A program made the translations under genes and the position numbers. From NCBI RefSeq assembly GCF_001613145.1, contig NZ_BDBU01000027.1:1-64000 (forward strand): a stretch of 64,000 bases of DNA. The letters are read 5' to 3'. The notes beneath the pieces were generated by a model, which saw nothing but the letters and a program-made list of their open reading frames with translations, was not told the DNA's origin and did no database searches. Within the stretch, counting starts at the first letter, position 1. Every line of letters starts with the position of its first letter. Of this stretch, positions 8,096-18,054 are shown piece after piece. This DNA is from Nocardia jejuensis NBRC 103114. Lineage in GTDB: Bacteria > Actinomycetota > Actinomycetes > Mycobacteriales > Mycobacteriaceae.

Positions 8096-11000
8096 GTGTC
8101 AGCCTCGTCGGGATCATTCGTTCACCTTCACAACCACACCGAGTACTCGATGCTCGATGGTGCTGCCAAGATCACGCCGCTGTTCAAAGAGGCGAATCGC
8201 CTGGGCATGACCGCGGTCGGTATGTCCGACCACGGCAATATGTACGGCGCCTCGGAGTTCTACAACTCCGCCAAGAAAGAGGGCATCAAGCCGATCATCG
8301 GCATCGAGGCCTACATCGCTCCGGAGTCCCGCTTCAACACCAAGCGTGTGCTGTGGGGCGATCCGTCGCAGAAGAGCGATGACGTCTCGGGTTCGGGTTC
8401 CTACACCCACATGACCATGGTCGCGGAGAACGCGACCGGGTTGCGCAACCTGTTCAAGCTCTCGAGCCTCGCCTCGATCGAAGGTCAGCTCGGCAAGTGG
8501 GCGCGTATGGACGCCGACATCATCGCCGAACACGCCGCGGGCATCATCGCGACCACCGGCTGCCCCTCGGGCGAGGTGCAGACCCGCCTGCGCCTGGGTC
8601 ATGAGCGCGAGGCCCTCGAGGCCGCCGCCAAGTGGCAGGAGATCTTCGGCCCGGAGAACTTCTTCCTCGAGATCATGGACCACGGCCTGTCCATCGAACG
8701 CCGTGTGCGCGAGGGGCTGCTCGAGGTCGGCAAGAAGCTCGGCATCCCGCCCCTGGCCACCAACGACTGCCACTACGTGCACGAGCACGACGCGGGCAAT
8801 CACGAAGCGCTGCTGTGCATTCAGACCGGCAAGACGCTCTCGGACCCCACCCGCTTCAAGTTCGACGGTTCGGGCTACTACCTCAAATCCGCCGAGGAGA
8901 TGCGCGCCATCTGGGACGCGGAGGTCCCCGGCGCGTGCGACAACACGGTGCTCATCGGCGAGCGGGTGCAGTCCTACGACGACGTCTGGGAGCACCGCGA
9001 CCGGATGCCGATCTTCCCGGTGCCCGAGGGTGAGACCCAGGGCAGCTGGCTGCGCCGCGAGGTCAAGATGGGCCTGGATCGCCGGTTCCCCAACGGGATT
9101 CCGCCGGAGTACGGCCCGCGCGCCGATTTCGAGCTCGACGTCATCATCGAAATGGGCTTCCCCGCCTACTTCCTCATCGTCGCCGACCTCATCACCTACG
9201 CCCGCTCGGTCGGCATCAACGTCGGCCCGGGCCGTGGTTCGGCCGCCGGTTCGCTGGTCGCCTACTCCATGGGCATCACGAACATCGACCCGATTCCGCA
9301 CGGTCTGCTGTTCGAGCGCTTCCTGAATCCCGAGCGCGTGTCCATGCCCGATATCGATATCGACTTCGACGATCGCCGCCGCGGTGAGATGGTTCGCTAC
9401 GCCACCGAGAAGTGGGGCAGCGACCGGGTCGCCCAGGTGATCACCTTCGGTACGATTAAAACCAAAGCGGCGCTGAAGGATTCGGCCCGGGTGCAGTTCG
9501 GTCAGCCCGGCTTCGCCATCGCCGACCAGATCACCAAGGCGCTGCCGCCGCCGATCATGGCCAAGGACATCTCGGTCTCCGGCATCATGGATCCCGAGCA
9601 TGAGCGGTACAAGGAGGCCGCCGAGGTCCGGGAGCTCATCAACACCAATCCGGACGTCGCCAAGATCTACGAGACGGCGCGCGGCCTCGAGGGCCTGATC
9701 CGCAATGCCGGCGTGCACGCCTGCGCGGTCATCATGTCGAGCGAGCCGCTCACCGACGCGATCCCGGTCTGGAAGCGCGCCCAGGACGGCGCCATCATCA
9801 CGGGCTGGGACTACCCGTCGTGTGAGGCCATCGGCCTGCTGAAGATGGACTTCCTGGGCCTGCGCAACCTCACCGTCATCGGTGACGCGCTGGTCAACAT
9901 GAAGAACAACCGCGGCATCGATCTGGACCTGGACACGCTGCCGCTCGAAGACGCCGCCACCTACGAATTGCTCGCGCGCGGTGACACTCTCGGCGTCTTC
10001 CAGCTCGACGGCGGCGCCATGCGTGATCTGCTGCGCCGCATGCAGCCCACCGGCTTCGACGATATCGTCGCCGTGCTCGCGCTCTACCGCCCCGGCCCGA
10101 TGGGCATGAACGCCCACAACGACTACGCCGACCGCAAGAACGGGCGGCAAGAGGTCAAGCCCATCCACCCGGAGCTCGAAGAGCCCCTGAAGGTGATCCT
10201 GGGCGATACCTACGGCCTGATCGTGTATCAGGAACAGATCATGCAGATCGCGCAGAAGGTCGCCGGGTACTCCCTCGGCCGAGCCGACATTCTGCGTCGC
10301 GCCATGGGTAAGAAGAAGGCCTCGATCCTGGAAGCGGAGTTCGAGGGCTTCGAAGCGGGCATGGTGGAGAACGGCTTCTCCAAGCCCGCCGTGAAGGCGC
10401 TGTGGGACACCATCCTTCCGTTCGCCGGTTACGCGTTCAACAAGTCGCACGCCGCCGGCTACGGCCTGGTGTCCTTCTGGACCGCGTACCTCAAGGCCAA
10501 CTACCCGGCCGAGTACATGGCCGGTCTGCTCACCTCCGTCGGTGACGACAAGGACAAGGCCGCGGTCTATCTGGCCGACTGCCGCCGTCTGGGCATCCAG
10601 GTGCTGCCGCCGGACGTGAACGAGTCGCAGATCGAATTCGCCTCCGTCGGTGGCGATATCCGCTTCGGCATGGGCGCGGTCCGCAATGTCGGCGCGAACG
10701 TGGTGTCCGCGATCATCGAGGCGCGCAACGAGAAGTCGAAGTTCACCGACTTCTCCGACTATCTGAACAAGATCGACGCGACGGCCTGCTCCAAGAAGGT
10801 CACCGAATCCCTCATCAAGGCAGGCGCTTTCGACTCGCTGGGTCATCCGCGCAAGGGCCTGCTGCTGGTGCACTCCGATGCCATCGACGCGGTCATGTCG
10901 ACCAAGAAGGCCGAGGCCATCGGCCAGTTCGACCTTTTCGGCGGGCTGGACGACGGCGACGACTCGCTCGCCAGCGTCTTCAACGTGAAGGTCCCCGACG

Positions 11001-11647
11001 AGGAGTGGGAGACCAAGCACAAGCTGGCGCTCGAGCGAGAGATGCTGGGCCTGTACGTGTCCGGCCATCCGCTCAACGGTGTCGAGCATGTGCTCGCGGC
11101 GCAGTCGGACACCAATATCCCGACCATTCTGGAAGGCGATATCAAGGACGGTGCACAGGTCACCATCGGCGGCATCTTCGCCAATGTGACCCGCCGCGTG
11201 AACAAGAACGGCTTGGCGTGGGCGTCCGCGCAGCTCGAGGACCTCACCGGTGGCATCGAGGTGCTGTTCTTCCCGCAGTCCTACTCGGTGTACGGCATGG
11301 ACGTCACCGAGGACGCCATCGTGCTGGTGAAGGCTCGCGTGAACGCCCGCGACGACCGCATCTCGCTGATCGCCAACGACCTTGTGGTGCCGGATCTTTC
11401 GGCCATCGGCGTGGATCGCCCGCTCTCGGTGGTCATCCCGACGCGGCTGTGCACCCCGGACAAGATCAGCGCGCTCAAGCGGGTGCTCAGCAGCCACCCC
11501 GGAACCGCCGATGTGCACATCCGCCACGTCGGATCCCGCGAGCGCACCACGGTCCTCAAGGTGACCGACAATCTGCGGGTCTCGCACTCCTCGGCGCTGA
11601 TGGGCGACCTCAAGGCGTTGCTCGGGCCCGGCTGCCTCGCGAGCTGA
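8096..11647 (+). CDS. dnaE1: DNA polymerase III alpha subunit, replicative
   Basis: Catalytic subunit of the chromosomal replicase, 1183 aa, full length. The N-terminal PHP domain retains metal-binding motifs ([13 protein letters not shown] near residue 10, SDHGNMYG near 45), which in the mycobacterial DnaE1 family provide 3'-5' proofreading. The C-family polymerase core shows [16 protein letters not shown] and catalytic acidic residues in [16 protein letters not shown] helix-hairpin-helix/OB region follows ([18 protein letters not shown]...). GTG start with TAGTAT 6 nt upstream implies a leaderless message. It ends at a strong 19-bp hairpin. The position matches the dnaE1 locus of M. tuberculosis. 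Confidence 0.97.
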   Translation: MSASSGSFVHLHNHTEYSMLDGAAKITPLFKEANRLGMTAVGMSDHGNMYGASEFYNSAKKEGIKPIIGIEAYIAPESRFNTKRVLWGDPSQKSDDVSGSGSYTHMTMVAENATGLRNLFKLSSLASIEGQLGKWARMDADIIAEHAAGIIATTGCPSGEVQTRLRLGHEREALEAAAKWQEIFGPENFFLEIMDHGLSIERRVREGLLEVGKKLGIPPLATNDCHYVHEHDAGNHEALLCIQTGKTLSDPTRFKFDGSGYYLKSAEEMRAIWDAEVPGACDNTVLIGERVQSYDDVWEHRDRMPIFPVPEGETQGSWLRREVKMGLDRRFPNGIPPEYGPRADFELDVIIEMGFPAYFLIVADLITYARSVGINVGPGRGSAAGSLVAYSMGITNIDPIPHGLLFERFLNPERVSMPDIDIDFDDRRRGEMVRYATEKWGSDRVAQVITFGTIKTKAALKDSARVQFGQPGFAIADQITKALPPPIMAKDISVSGIMDPEHERYKEAAEVRELINTNPDVAKIYETARGLEGLIRNAGVHACAVIMSSEPLTDAIPVWKRAQDGAIITGWDYPSCEAIGLLKMDFLGLRNLTVIGDALVNMKNNRGIDLDLDTLPLEDAATYELLARGDTLGVFQLDGGAMRDLLRRMQPTGFDDIVAVLALYRPGPMGMNAHNDYADRKNGRQEVKPIHPELEEPLKVILGDTYGLIVYQEQIMQIAQKVAGYSLGRADILRRAMGKKKASILEAEFEGFEAGMVENGFSKPAVKALWDTILPFAGYAFNKSHAAGYGLVSFWTAYLKANYPAEYMAGLLTSVGDDKDKAAVYLADCRRLGIQVLPPDVNESQIEFASVGGDIRFGMGAVRNVGANVVSAIIEARNEKSKFTDFSDYLNKIDATACSKKVTESLIKAGAFDSLGHPRKGLLLVHSDAIDAVMSTKKAEAIGQFDLFGGLDDGDDSLASVFNVKVPDEEWETKHKLALEREMLGLYVSGHPLNGVEHVLAAQSDTNIPTILEGDIKDGAQVTIGGIFANVTRRVNKNGLAWASAQLEDLTGGIEVLFFPQSYSVYGMDVTEDAIVLVKARVNARDDRISLIANDLVVPDLSAIGVDRPLSVVIPTRLCTPDKISALKRVLSSHPGTADVHIRHVGSRERTTVLKVTDNLRVSHSSALMGDLKALLGPGCLAS

Positions 11648-11661
11648 TCACCGCCGAACAG

Positions 11662-11705
11662 ACGTATCGAGGCCCCCGCACGCTCGTGCGGGGGCCTCGA
11701 TACGT
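11662..11705. terminator. Bidirectional hairpin after dnaE1
   Basis: Perfect 19-bp inverted repeat (arms 11662-11680 and 11687-11705) with a 6-nt centre. It sits between the convergent dnaE1 and the small membrane protein gene. U-tract absent, as common in actinobacteria. Confidence 0.85.
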
Positions 11706-11724
11706 AGGTGGTCGGCGCCGACGG

Positions 11725-11952
11725 TCAGGGGCGCAGGACGGCGACTGCCCAGCGCAGGGTGGCCACCATGGCGGCCACCAGGACCGCGGCCGCCGGAGAG
11801 CCGGTGATCAGCAGCAGCACCAGCGCGGTGACCAGGCCGATCGCGAGGGCCTCGAGTTTGAAGACCGGCCACGCGGTGCCCGCGATATCCACGGTCGCCA
11901 CCCGGGAACGGGTGCGCGCAGTCTGCGGAGGGTGAACCAAAGCCATATCCAC
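11725..11952 (-). CDS. Small membrane protein, unknown function
   Basis: 75 aa. Hydrophilic N-terminus (about 25 residues, HPPQTARTRSRVATVD), then two hydrophobic segments, about residues 31-50 and 53-68 (LEALAIGLVTALVLLLITGS and AAAVLVAAMVATLRWAVAV). Composition and codon use are those of a real membrane peptide, and it sits between a strong terminator and a divergent gene. Either Met1 or Met3 could be the start. Not recognised beyond this. Confidence 0.65.
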   Translation of the reverse strand: MDMALVHPPQTARTRSRVATVDIAGTAWPVFKLEALAIGLVTALVLLLITGSPAAAVLVAAMVATLRWAVAVLRP

Positions 11953-12034
11953 AGGGTACCCGCAGACCTAAAGTTCGGTCCAGCGAACTTTTCTGTCGGG
12001 AACATAACAAGATCTGTCCGTGTTTACATCGGTC

Positions 12035-12472
12035 ATGCCACTAACCGGAGAGTATGAACCCAGCACGTCCGACTGGGCACGCGATCAGGCCGAGAAGTAC
12101 GAGGCATCCAACGGCGCCGAAGCCACCACCATCAAGGGCAAGCCGATCATCCTGCTCACCACGCGGGGCGCGAAGACCGGCAAACTTCGTAAGACCGCGC
12201 TCATGCGGGTCGAGCACGACGGCGAGTACGCGGTCGTCGCCTCGCTGGGCGGAGCTCCCAAGCACCCCGTCTGGTACTGGAACATCAAGGCCGAGCCGCA
12301 CGTCGAACTGCGTGACGGCGCGAACCTGCGGGACTACACCGCCCGCGAGGTCACCGGCGAGGAGAAGGCCGTCTGGTGGGAACGCGCGGTCGAGGCCTGG
12401 CCGGACTACGCCGGCTATCAGACCAAGACCACCCGTGAGATTCCGGTGTTCGTGCTCTCGCCCCGCGACTGA
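12035..12472 (+). CDS. Deazaflavin (F420)-dependent nitroreductase family protein (Ddn-like)
   Basis: 145 aa from ATG 12035, small split-beta-barrel flavin/F420-binding family. Recognisable features: an N-terminus resembling mycobacterial Rv1558 ([18 protein letters not shown]), the [29 protein letters not shown] core that binds the F420 phosphate region, and the [16 protein letters not shown] motif. Family members reduce quinones or nitroaromatics with F420H2 or bind related cofactors; the substrate here cannot be told. It lies just before ilvA, as in M. tuberculosis (Rv1558-Rv1559). An upstream in-frame ATG at 12020 adds five residues and is less family-like. Confidence 0.88.
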   Translation: MPLTGEYEPSTSDWARDQAEKYEASNGAEATTIKGKPIILLTTRGAKTGKLRKTALMRVEHDGEYAVVASLGGAPKHPVWYWNIKAEPHVELRDGANLRDYTAREVTGEEKAVWWERAVEAWPDYAGYQTKTTREIPVFVLSPRD

Positions 12473-12600
12473 CCTGAATAATCCCGTTCGTCCGGTATTC
12501 AGCAAACGGCCCGCATACCGCCCCCGGCGGTGTGCGGGCCGTCGCGTGTGTCGCGCCGCGAGTTCTGCCGGTCGGGGGAATGTCGCGGCATCGGCCTCAG

Positions 12601-12606
12601 TAGCAT
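12601..12606 (+). promoter_or_regulatory. -10 element deciding the ilvA start
   Basis: TAGCAT is followed by 7 nt and GTG at 12614. This predicts a leaderless transcript starting at the GTG and makes the in-frame upstream starts at 12530 and 12605 unlikely. Confidence 0.6.
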
Positions 12607-12613
12607 GGTGCGG

Positions 12614-13969
12614 GTGTCTGACCCGCTTGCGTTTGCAGAGAAAGTGTCCACCCCGCTGCCCGAACTGACGGCGGACGAGATCGACGCTGCCGCGAAGCGA
12701 ATTTCCGACATTATCGAGCCGACGCCGCTGCAGTGGAACGCGCGGCTATCGGCGCTGACCGGAGCCGAGGTCTTCCTCAAGCGCGAGGACCTCACCGCCG
12801 TGCGCAGTTACAAGCTGCGCGGCGCGTTCAACCTCATCGTTCAGCTGACCGACGCCGAGCGCGCCGCGGGTGTGGTGGCCGCCAGCGCCGGAAACCACGC
12901 TCAGGGTGTGGCTTTCGCGTGCAAGTCGATGGGCATCAAGGGCCGCATCTACGTGCCCAGGACCACCCCCAAGCAGAAGCGCGACCGAATCCGGGTGCAC
13001 GGCGGCGAATTCGTGGAACTCATCGCCGTCGGCGACACCTACGATGCGGCGGCGACGGCCGCCGCCGAGGATGTGCGCCGCACCGGTGCGACCATGGTGC
13101 CGCCGTTCGACGATCCGCGCACCGCGGCCGGACAGGGCACCATCGCCGCGGAGTTCCTCGAACAGCTCGGCCGCACACCGGATCTGGTGATCGTGCCGGT
13201 CGGTGGCGGCGGCTGCCTCGCCGGTGTCGGCACCTATCTGCGCGAACGTTCCCCGGCCACGGCCATTCTCGGTGTCGAGCCGGGCGGTGCGGCGTCCATG
13301 ACCGCCGCGCTGGTGGCCGGCGGTCCGGTCACGCTGCCCGAGATCGACCCGTTCGTGGACGGCGCGGCCGTGCGGCGGATCGGTGCGGTGCCCTATCGGG
13401 CGGTGTCGCGATTCGGTGGGGGAGTGCGCTCGCACGCATCGTTGCCTTTACTGACCACCACCGAAACCGACTCGGGCGCAGGCTCTTTCCGGATGCTCCA
13501 CATCGACGAGGGCGCGATCTGCACCGCCATGCTCGAGCTGTACCAGAGCGAGGGCGTGGTCGCCGAACCGGCGGGCGCGCTGTCGGTGGCGGCGCTGCGC
13601 GAGGTGGACATCGAACCGGGCGCCACCGTGGTGTGCATCCTGTCCGGCGGCAACAACGATGTCTCGCGCTACGGCGAGGTCATCGAACGCTCGCTGGTGC
13701 ATCGCGGCCTCAAGCACTACTTCCTGGTGGACTTCCCGCAGGAGCCGGGTGCGCTGCGCCGCTTCCTGGACGAGGTGCTGGGCCCGGACGACGACATCAC
13801 CCTGTTCGAGTACGTCAAGCGCAACAACCGGGAAACCGGCGCGGCGCTCGTCGGTATCGAACTGGGCTCGCCCGACGGGCTGGAATCGCTGATCAAGCGC
13901 ATGGACGAGTCGCCGATCCGGGGCGAGCGCCTGGAGCCGGGCACCCCGGCCTACCGCTACCTCACCTGA
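12614..13969 (+). CDS. ilvA: Threonine ammonia-lyase (biosynthetic threonine deaminase)
   Basis: PLP enzyme converting L-threonine to 2-oxobutanoate, the first committed step of isoleucine synthesis. 451 aa from the leaderless GTG at 12614. The fold-type II PLP domain shows the SYKLRGAFN motif whose Lys binds PLP, ASAGNHAQGVAF, the phosphate-binding VPVGGGGCLAGV loop and CILSGGNND. The C-terminal ACT-like regulatory domain (about 340-451) includes the HYFLVDFPQEPGALRRFL stretch, which in the family mediates isoleucine feedback inhibition. It is followed by a 17-bp hairpin terminator. Same order as the M. tuberculosis ilvA locus. Confidence 0.95.
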   Translation: MSDPLAFAEKVSTPLPELTADEIDAAAKRISDIIEPTPLQWNARLSALTGAEVFLKREDLTAVRSYKLRGAFNLIVQLTDAERAAGVVAASAGNHAQGVAFACKSMGIKGRIYVPRTTPKQKRDRIRVHGGEFVELIAVGDTYDAAATAAAEDVRRTGATMVPPFDDPRTAAGQGTIAAEFLEQLGRTPDLVIVPVGGGGCLAGVGTYLRERSPATAILGVEPGGAASMTAALVAGGPVTLPEIDPFVDGAAVRRIGAVPYRAVSRFGGGVRSHASLPLLTTTETDSGAGSFRMLHIDEGAICTAMLELYQSEGVVAEPAGALSVAALREVDIEPGATVVCILSGGNNDVSRYGEVIERSLVHRGLKHYFLVDFPQEPGALRRFLDEVLGPDDDITLFEYVKRNNRETGAALVGIELGSPDGLESLIKRMDESPIRGERLEPGTPAYRYLT

Positions 13970-13997
13970 GCGCCGAGTAACCCGAGCACGCGAATAT

Positions 13998-14033
13998 CGT
14001 GGGCCCCGAGTCGATGTCGACTCGGGGCCCACG
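13998..14033 (+). terminator. Hairpin terminator after ilvA
   Basis: Perfect inverted repeat with 17-bp arms (13998-14014 and 14017-14033), 29 bp after the ilvA stop. GC-rich and lacking a U-tract. Confidence 0.8.
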
Positions 14034-14212
14034 GCGTCTCACCGCACTCGCGGCGGTCGGCCGGGCCGTCGATCAGACCCCCTGACGGTGCGAGCTAACG
14101 AATGCCCGCTCGCCGGGCGATTGATCGAGTAGTCGACTACGCGCGAAACCGGACGGTCCTGGCGGGAGGATCCATAGATGGCAAGGGCGGAGAGTTCGAA
14201 GGGGTGGGGGAG

Positions 14213-15580
14213 ATGAAACGACTGATCGTGTGCTGTGACGGCACCTGGAAGGCCGAATCCAGCAGCACGGTGTCGAACATCGTGAAGATCGCGCAGACGG
14301 TGCGGCTGTCCGGGTCCGATCGCGGCGGGAATTCGGTCGGGCAGCGGGTGTACTACGTGTCCGGGCCGGGTGCGCGGGGCTTCGCCGGCGACCGGCTGCT
14401 TGGCGGCGCGTTCGGGCTCGGGCTCGAGGCGAACCTGTCCGCCGCGTACTGGCAGCTGGCGCTGAACTGGGAACCCGGCGACGAGATCTTCATCTTCGGG
14501 TTCAGCCGCGGCGCGTACACCGCGCGCAGCCTGGCCGGGATGATCAACCGCCTCGGCATCCTCACCTACACCGCGATGATCGACGGCAAGTATCCCGAGG
14601 CGCTGCGGATCTACCAGCAGCGCAAGCTGAACCCGGATGATCCCGATCCGCCCGCGTGGGCCGAATTCCGCAGGGAGAACTGCTATCCCGATCCGGTGAC
14701 CATCAATTTCCTCGGCGTCTTCGATACCGTCGGCGCGATGGGGATTCCGGGTATCACCGCGTGGCGGCACCGCTTCCACGATGTGCGCCTGGGCCGGAAC
14801 GTGTTGTGCGCCAGGCAGGCTCTGGCCATCGACGAGCGCCGCCGCGCGTTCGAGCCCTGTCTGTGGGAGGTGCCGGTCGAGCTGACGCCGAAGTACCGCA
14901 GGCCCGATCGGGTGAAGCAGGTCTGGTTCGAGGGCGTGCACAGCGATATCGGCGGCGGCTACGAGGAATGCGCGCTGTCCGACATCACGCTGCGCTGGAT
15001 GATCGCCGAGGCGGAGTCCGAGGGGCTCGCCTTCGATCACGATCGGCTCGCCGTGCTGCACCGGCATTGCCCGTGCCCGCCGAAAACCCATTTCCGGCTG
15101 CATGATTCGCTCGGGGCCGGGTTCCGGATCCTGAATTTCGCTCGCCTGCTGCGGCATCCGCGCAGTCCGCGATTCTACTGGGATTCATGGCGGCGCATGC
15201 TCGAGCCGCGGGATCAGGCCAGCCGTCTGGCCTCGACGGTCGAACGCGACGGATACGAGCCGCCGAACCTGCGCCGCTGGCGCGAGGCGAGCCGCGGCCC
15301 CGACGCCGCACCGCTGATCATCGAGCCGATCCCGCCCGCATCGGATCCGGTGCAGGGCCCGCTGATGGAACCGCCGGACGCCACCCGGAGCCTCGCGGGC
15401 CGATCGACGGCCATGGCGCGGCCGGACGACGGGCCGCAGGCGGAGTTGGAGGCCGAGGCGCGGCGGGAAGCGGCCGTGCCCATCTTCGTGCCGGACCCCG
15501 GCGTCACGAGGCAGGTCGCCGCCGAGCCGGTGGAAGCGGGCACGGGCGCTCCCGCGTCGAACGGTGGAACACCTGCCTGA
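14213..15580 (+). CDS. DUF2235 alpha/beta-hydrolase domain protein
   Basis: 455 aa. Starts MKRLIVCCDGTWK, the usual DUF2235 N-terminus. It contains the nucleophile-elbow-like GFSRGAYTAR (Ser98), NFLGVFDTVGAMG, and the Asp/His-bearing WFEGVHSDIGGGY. The family includes Tle1 phospholipase effectors of type VI secretion, but actinobacterial members stand alone and their substrates are unknown. The C-terminal about 110 residues are Pro/Ala/Glu-rich and probably disordered. ATG 14213 is chosen because it gives the family N-terminus; GGGGGAG lies immediately before it. A 12-bp perfect palindrome (14129-14140) lies 73 bp upstream and could be an operator. Convergent with treY across a hairpin. Confidence 0.85.
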   Translation: MKRLIVCCDGTWKAESSSTVSNIVKIAQTVRLSGSDRGGNSVGQRVYYVSGPGARGFAGDRLLGGAFGLGLEANLSAAYWQLALNWEPGDEIFIFGFSRGAYTARSLAGMINRLGILTYTAMIDGKYPEALRIYQQRKLNPDDPDPPAWAEFRRENCYPDPVTINFLGVFDTVGAMGIPGITAWRHRFHDVRLGRNVLCARQALAIDERRRAFEPCLWEVPVELTPKYRRPDRVKQVWFEGVHSDIGGGYEECALSDITLRWMIAEAESEGLAFDHDRLAVLHRHCPCPPKTHFRLHDSLGAGFRILNFARLLRHPRSPRFYWDSWRRMLEPRDQASRLASTVERDGYEPPNLRRWREASRGPDAAPLIIEPIPPASDPVQGPLMEPPDATRSLAGRSTAMARPDDGPQAELEAEARREAAVPIFVPDPGVTRQVAAEPVEAGTGAPASNGGTPA

Positions 15581-15584
15581 CACG

Positions 15585-15611
15585 CCCCGGGACGCCCTTT
15601 GTGTCCCGGGG
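15585..15611. terminator. Bidirectional hairpin between DUF2235 gene and treY
   Basis: Perfect 9-bp stem (15585-15593 and 15603-15611) with a 9-nt loop, lying between the two convergent stop codons. Confidence 0.75.
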
Positions 15612-15630
15612 GTCGGTCCTCCGGCGGGTC

Positions 15631-18054
15631 TCAGCGCACGAGCAGTGCGATCGGCAGCCGGGCGAACAGTTTCTCCAGGCGAGCCCGCCCGGAGAAGGTG
15701 TGCCCGGTGAGCCGATCGGTCCAATGCCCCTGCGGCAGATCGAGCACGGTGTCCGCCCAGCCGCCCGCCTCGTCGAGCCGGATGCTGTGGCGGGTGACGG
15801 CGACGATCACCTCGGGAGTCTCACCGGAGCGCCCGCGCGCGAACGACACCAGATTGTTGGCGTGGTCGCCGGAGGCGAACAGCGGAGTGTAGGTGCCCCC
15901 GACGAAGCACTCCGGGCGTTCGCGGCGCAGCCACAGCGCGTACGCCACGATCCACATCTTCACCGCTCCGGAGGGATCCAGATCCGGTGTGCCGGTGAGG
16001 GATTGCAGCAGCAGCGAGCGGTGCGTGAAATCGACCGGGCGACGGTTGTCCGGGTCGACGAGGGAGTCCTCCCACAGTTCGCAGCCCTGGTAGATGTCCG
16101 GGATCCCCGGACCGCACAGCTGAAGCAGCTTCTGCGCCAGGGAATCCGACCAGGCGTGCGAGGCGAGATCGGTGACGAACTCGCCCAGCTCCGCGCCGAC
16201 CGGGCCGTCGATGACGGTGTCGATCCAGCGATGCACCGCGGTCTCGAACTCGGTATCGGTCTCCTCCCAGGAGGATCGGGTGCCGGCCTCGCGAACGGCC
16301 TTCTCCGCGAACTGATGGATGCGCTCGCGGAATCCGGGCACCGCGGCGGCGGGGCGGCCGTCCGCGGGCCAGGCGCCGAACATGTTCTGCAGCAGGAAGA
16401 GTGTGGTCGCGCCGTCCGGACCGGGCGCGATGTCGTTCCACGCGCCGACCGCGCGCGCCCAGATGTCCGGGACCTGCGAGAGCATGCCGATCCGGGCGCG
16501 CACATCCTCGCCGCGCTTGGTGTCATGGGTGGACAGCGTGGACATGGTGGCCGGCCAGCGGATCGCGCGCGAGGCGTTGGCCAGGTGGAACTCGATGAGC
16601 GAGCAGCCGAACCGGGCCGGGTCCGCGCCCATCTCCTGCAGCGACACCAGCCGGGCCGCGCGGTAGAACATGGTGTCCTCCACCGCTTTCGCGGTGATCG
16701 CGCCGCCGGTCTGATGGAAGCGCGTCGTCGCCTCGCCGTTGATGCCCAGCGCGGTCACCAGCACCTGCAGCGGCGCGGTGAGCTCCTGGTTGCGCCGGGC
16801 CACCTCGGCCACGACCGCCCCGATCATCCCGGCCAGCGGTGCGTAGTCGGTGCGGTACACCGGCATGAAGGAGAGCACCTCGATGGTGGCGTTGGTCAGC
16901 GCCATGGTGTCGAAGGCGTCGGCGCGGGCATCGCGCTTGATCGCCGCGACCAGGCGGCGCACCTCCGGCACCAGCATGGTCTCGGCGACCGCGCGCTTGA
17001 TCCGGTGCTCGTTCTCGGTGAACCAGGCGTGATCGCTGCCGTGCCCGGTGAATTGGCGGGACAGGTCGGTGAGCTGCTTCTCCCCGTCCGGGTCGATGAG
17101 CACGCCGCCGATATCGGCGAGGGCGTCGTAACCGGTGGTGCCGTCGATGGGCAGGGTCGCGTCGAGGGGTTCGCGATTGGACAGCACCTTCTCCACCAGC
17201 AGCAGGCGCTGCGGGCCGATCAGGGTGCGCAGGCGGGCCAGATACTGGGCGGGCTCGGCCAGGCCGTCCGGATGGTCCACGCGCACACCGTCGATGAGGT
17301 CGTGCTCGCACCAGGCCGACAGCTCGCGATGGGTGGCCTCGAAGACCGCCGTCTCCTCCTGCCGGATGGCGGCGAGCCCGCCGACGGTGAAGTAGCGCCG
17401 GTACCCGCACAGTCCGGACTTCCAGTTGACCAGGCGATAGTGCTGCTTGTCGTGGATGCGCAGCGCGTTCTCGCCGTCGGTGCCGGGTGCGATGGGGAAT
17501 CGCATATCGCGCAGCGCCAGCATGGGTTCGGCGCCGCTGCGGTCCACGGTCAGCGCGGCGGGATCGTTCTCGTTGGCCAGCACCGGCAGCGCGATGCGCC
17601 CGCCCGCGCCGTTGCCCGCACTCCAGTCGATGTCGAACCAGTTCGCGTACGGCGAGGCCTTGCCGTCCCGAAGCACGTCCCACCACCACTGATTCTGCCG
17701 GGGATCCCCGACGCCCACGTGGTTCGGCACCACATCGACGATGAGCCCCATGCCGCGGCTGCGCACCTCGTCCGAGAGCGCCTTGAAGCCGCCCGGCCCG
17801 CCCAGCCCCGCCGACACGGTGGTCGGATCGGTGATGTCGTAGCCGTGCGTGGAGCCGCGCGTGGCGGTCTGCACCGGGGACAGGTACAGGTGCGAAATAC
17901 CCAATTGCTGCAGGTATTCGGCGATCGCGCGCGCATCGGCGAAGGTGAGCGCGTCGGGCCGCAATTGCAGGCGGTAGGTGCTGCGGACGGTCGTGTGCCG
18001 GGCGATGGGGCCGGTGGTGTGTTCGGGCGTGCTGGTCATGGCGCTTTCGATCAT
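15631..18054 (-). CDS. treY: Maltooligosyl trehalose synthase
   Basis: Intramolecular transglycosylase of family GH13 that converts the reducing end of maltodextrins to a trehalose unit. 807 aa. The N-terminal [18 protein letters not shown] and [19 protein letters not shown] are diagnostic of Tre[14 protein letters not shown] and [11 protein letters not shown] are GH13 catalytic-region motifs; the C-terminal [27 protein letters not shown] is also typical. ATG 18054 overlaps the treX stop (ATGA), so the two are coupled. TreZ, which normally releases trehalose from the TreY product and is encoded next to treY in M. tuberculosis, is not present in this cluster. Confidence 0.95.
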   Translation of the reverse strand: MIESAMTSTPEHTTGPIARHTTVRSTYRLQLRPDALTFADARAIAEYLQQLGISHLYLSPVQTATRGSTHGYDITDPTTVSAGLGGPGGFKALSDEVRSRGMGLIVDVVPNHVGVGDPRQNQWWWDVLRDGKASPYANWFDIDWSAGNGAGGRIALPVLANENDPAALTVDRSGAEPMLALRDMRFPIAPGTDGENALRIHDKQHYRLVNWKSGLCGYRRYFTVGGLAAIRQEETAVFEATHRELSAWCEHDLIDGVRVDHPDGLAEPAQYLARLRTLIGPQRLLLVEKVLSNREPLDATLPIDGTTGYDALADIGGVLIDPDGEKQLTDLSRQFTGHGSDHAWFTENEHRIKRAVAETMLVPEVRRLVAAIKRDARADAFDTMALTNATIEVLSFMPVYRTDYAPLAGMIGAVVAEVARRNQELTAPLQVLVTALGINGEATTRFHQTGGAITAKAVEDTMFYRAARLVSLQEMGADPARFGCSLIEFHLANASRAIRWPATMSTLSTHDTKRGEDVRARIGMLSQVPDIWARAVGAWNDIAPGPDGATTLFLLQNMFGAWPADGRPAAAVPGFRERIHQFAEKAVREAGTRSSWEETDTEFETAVHRWIDTVIDGPVGAELGEFVTDLASHAWSDSLAQKLLQLCGPGIPDIYQGCELWEDSLVDPDNRRPVDFTHRSLLLQSLTGTPDLDPSGAVKMWIVAYALWLRRERPECFVGGTYTPLFASGDHANNLVSFARGRSGETPEVIVAVTRHSIRLDEAGGWADTVLDLPQGHWTDRLTGHTFSGRARLEKLFARLPIALLVR

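Noticed and set aside
8114-11587. 1157-codon open frame on the minus strand
   Set aside because: Exact antisense of dnaE1; His/Val/Asp-rich translation typical of a shadow of a high-GC gene.
14129-14140. Perfect 12-bp palindrome GTAGTCGACTAC
   Set aside because: Noted under the DUF2235 gene as a possible operator, but too short and without a regulator gene nearby to list separately.
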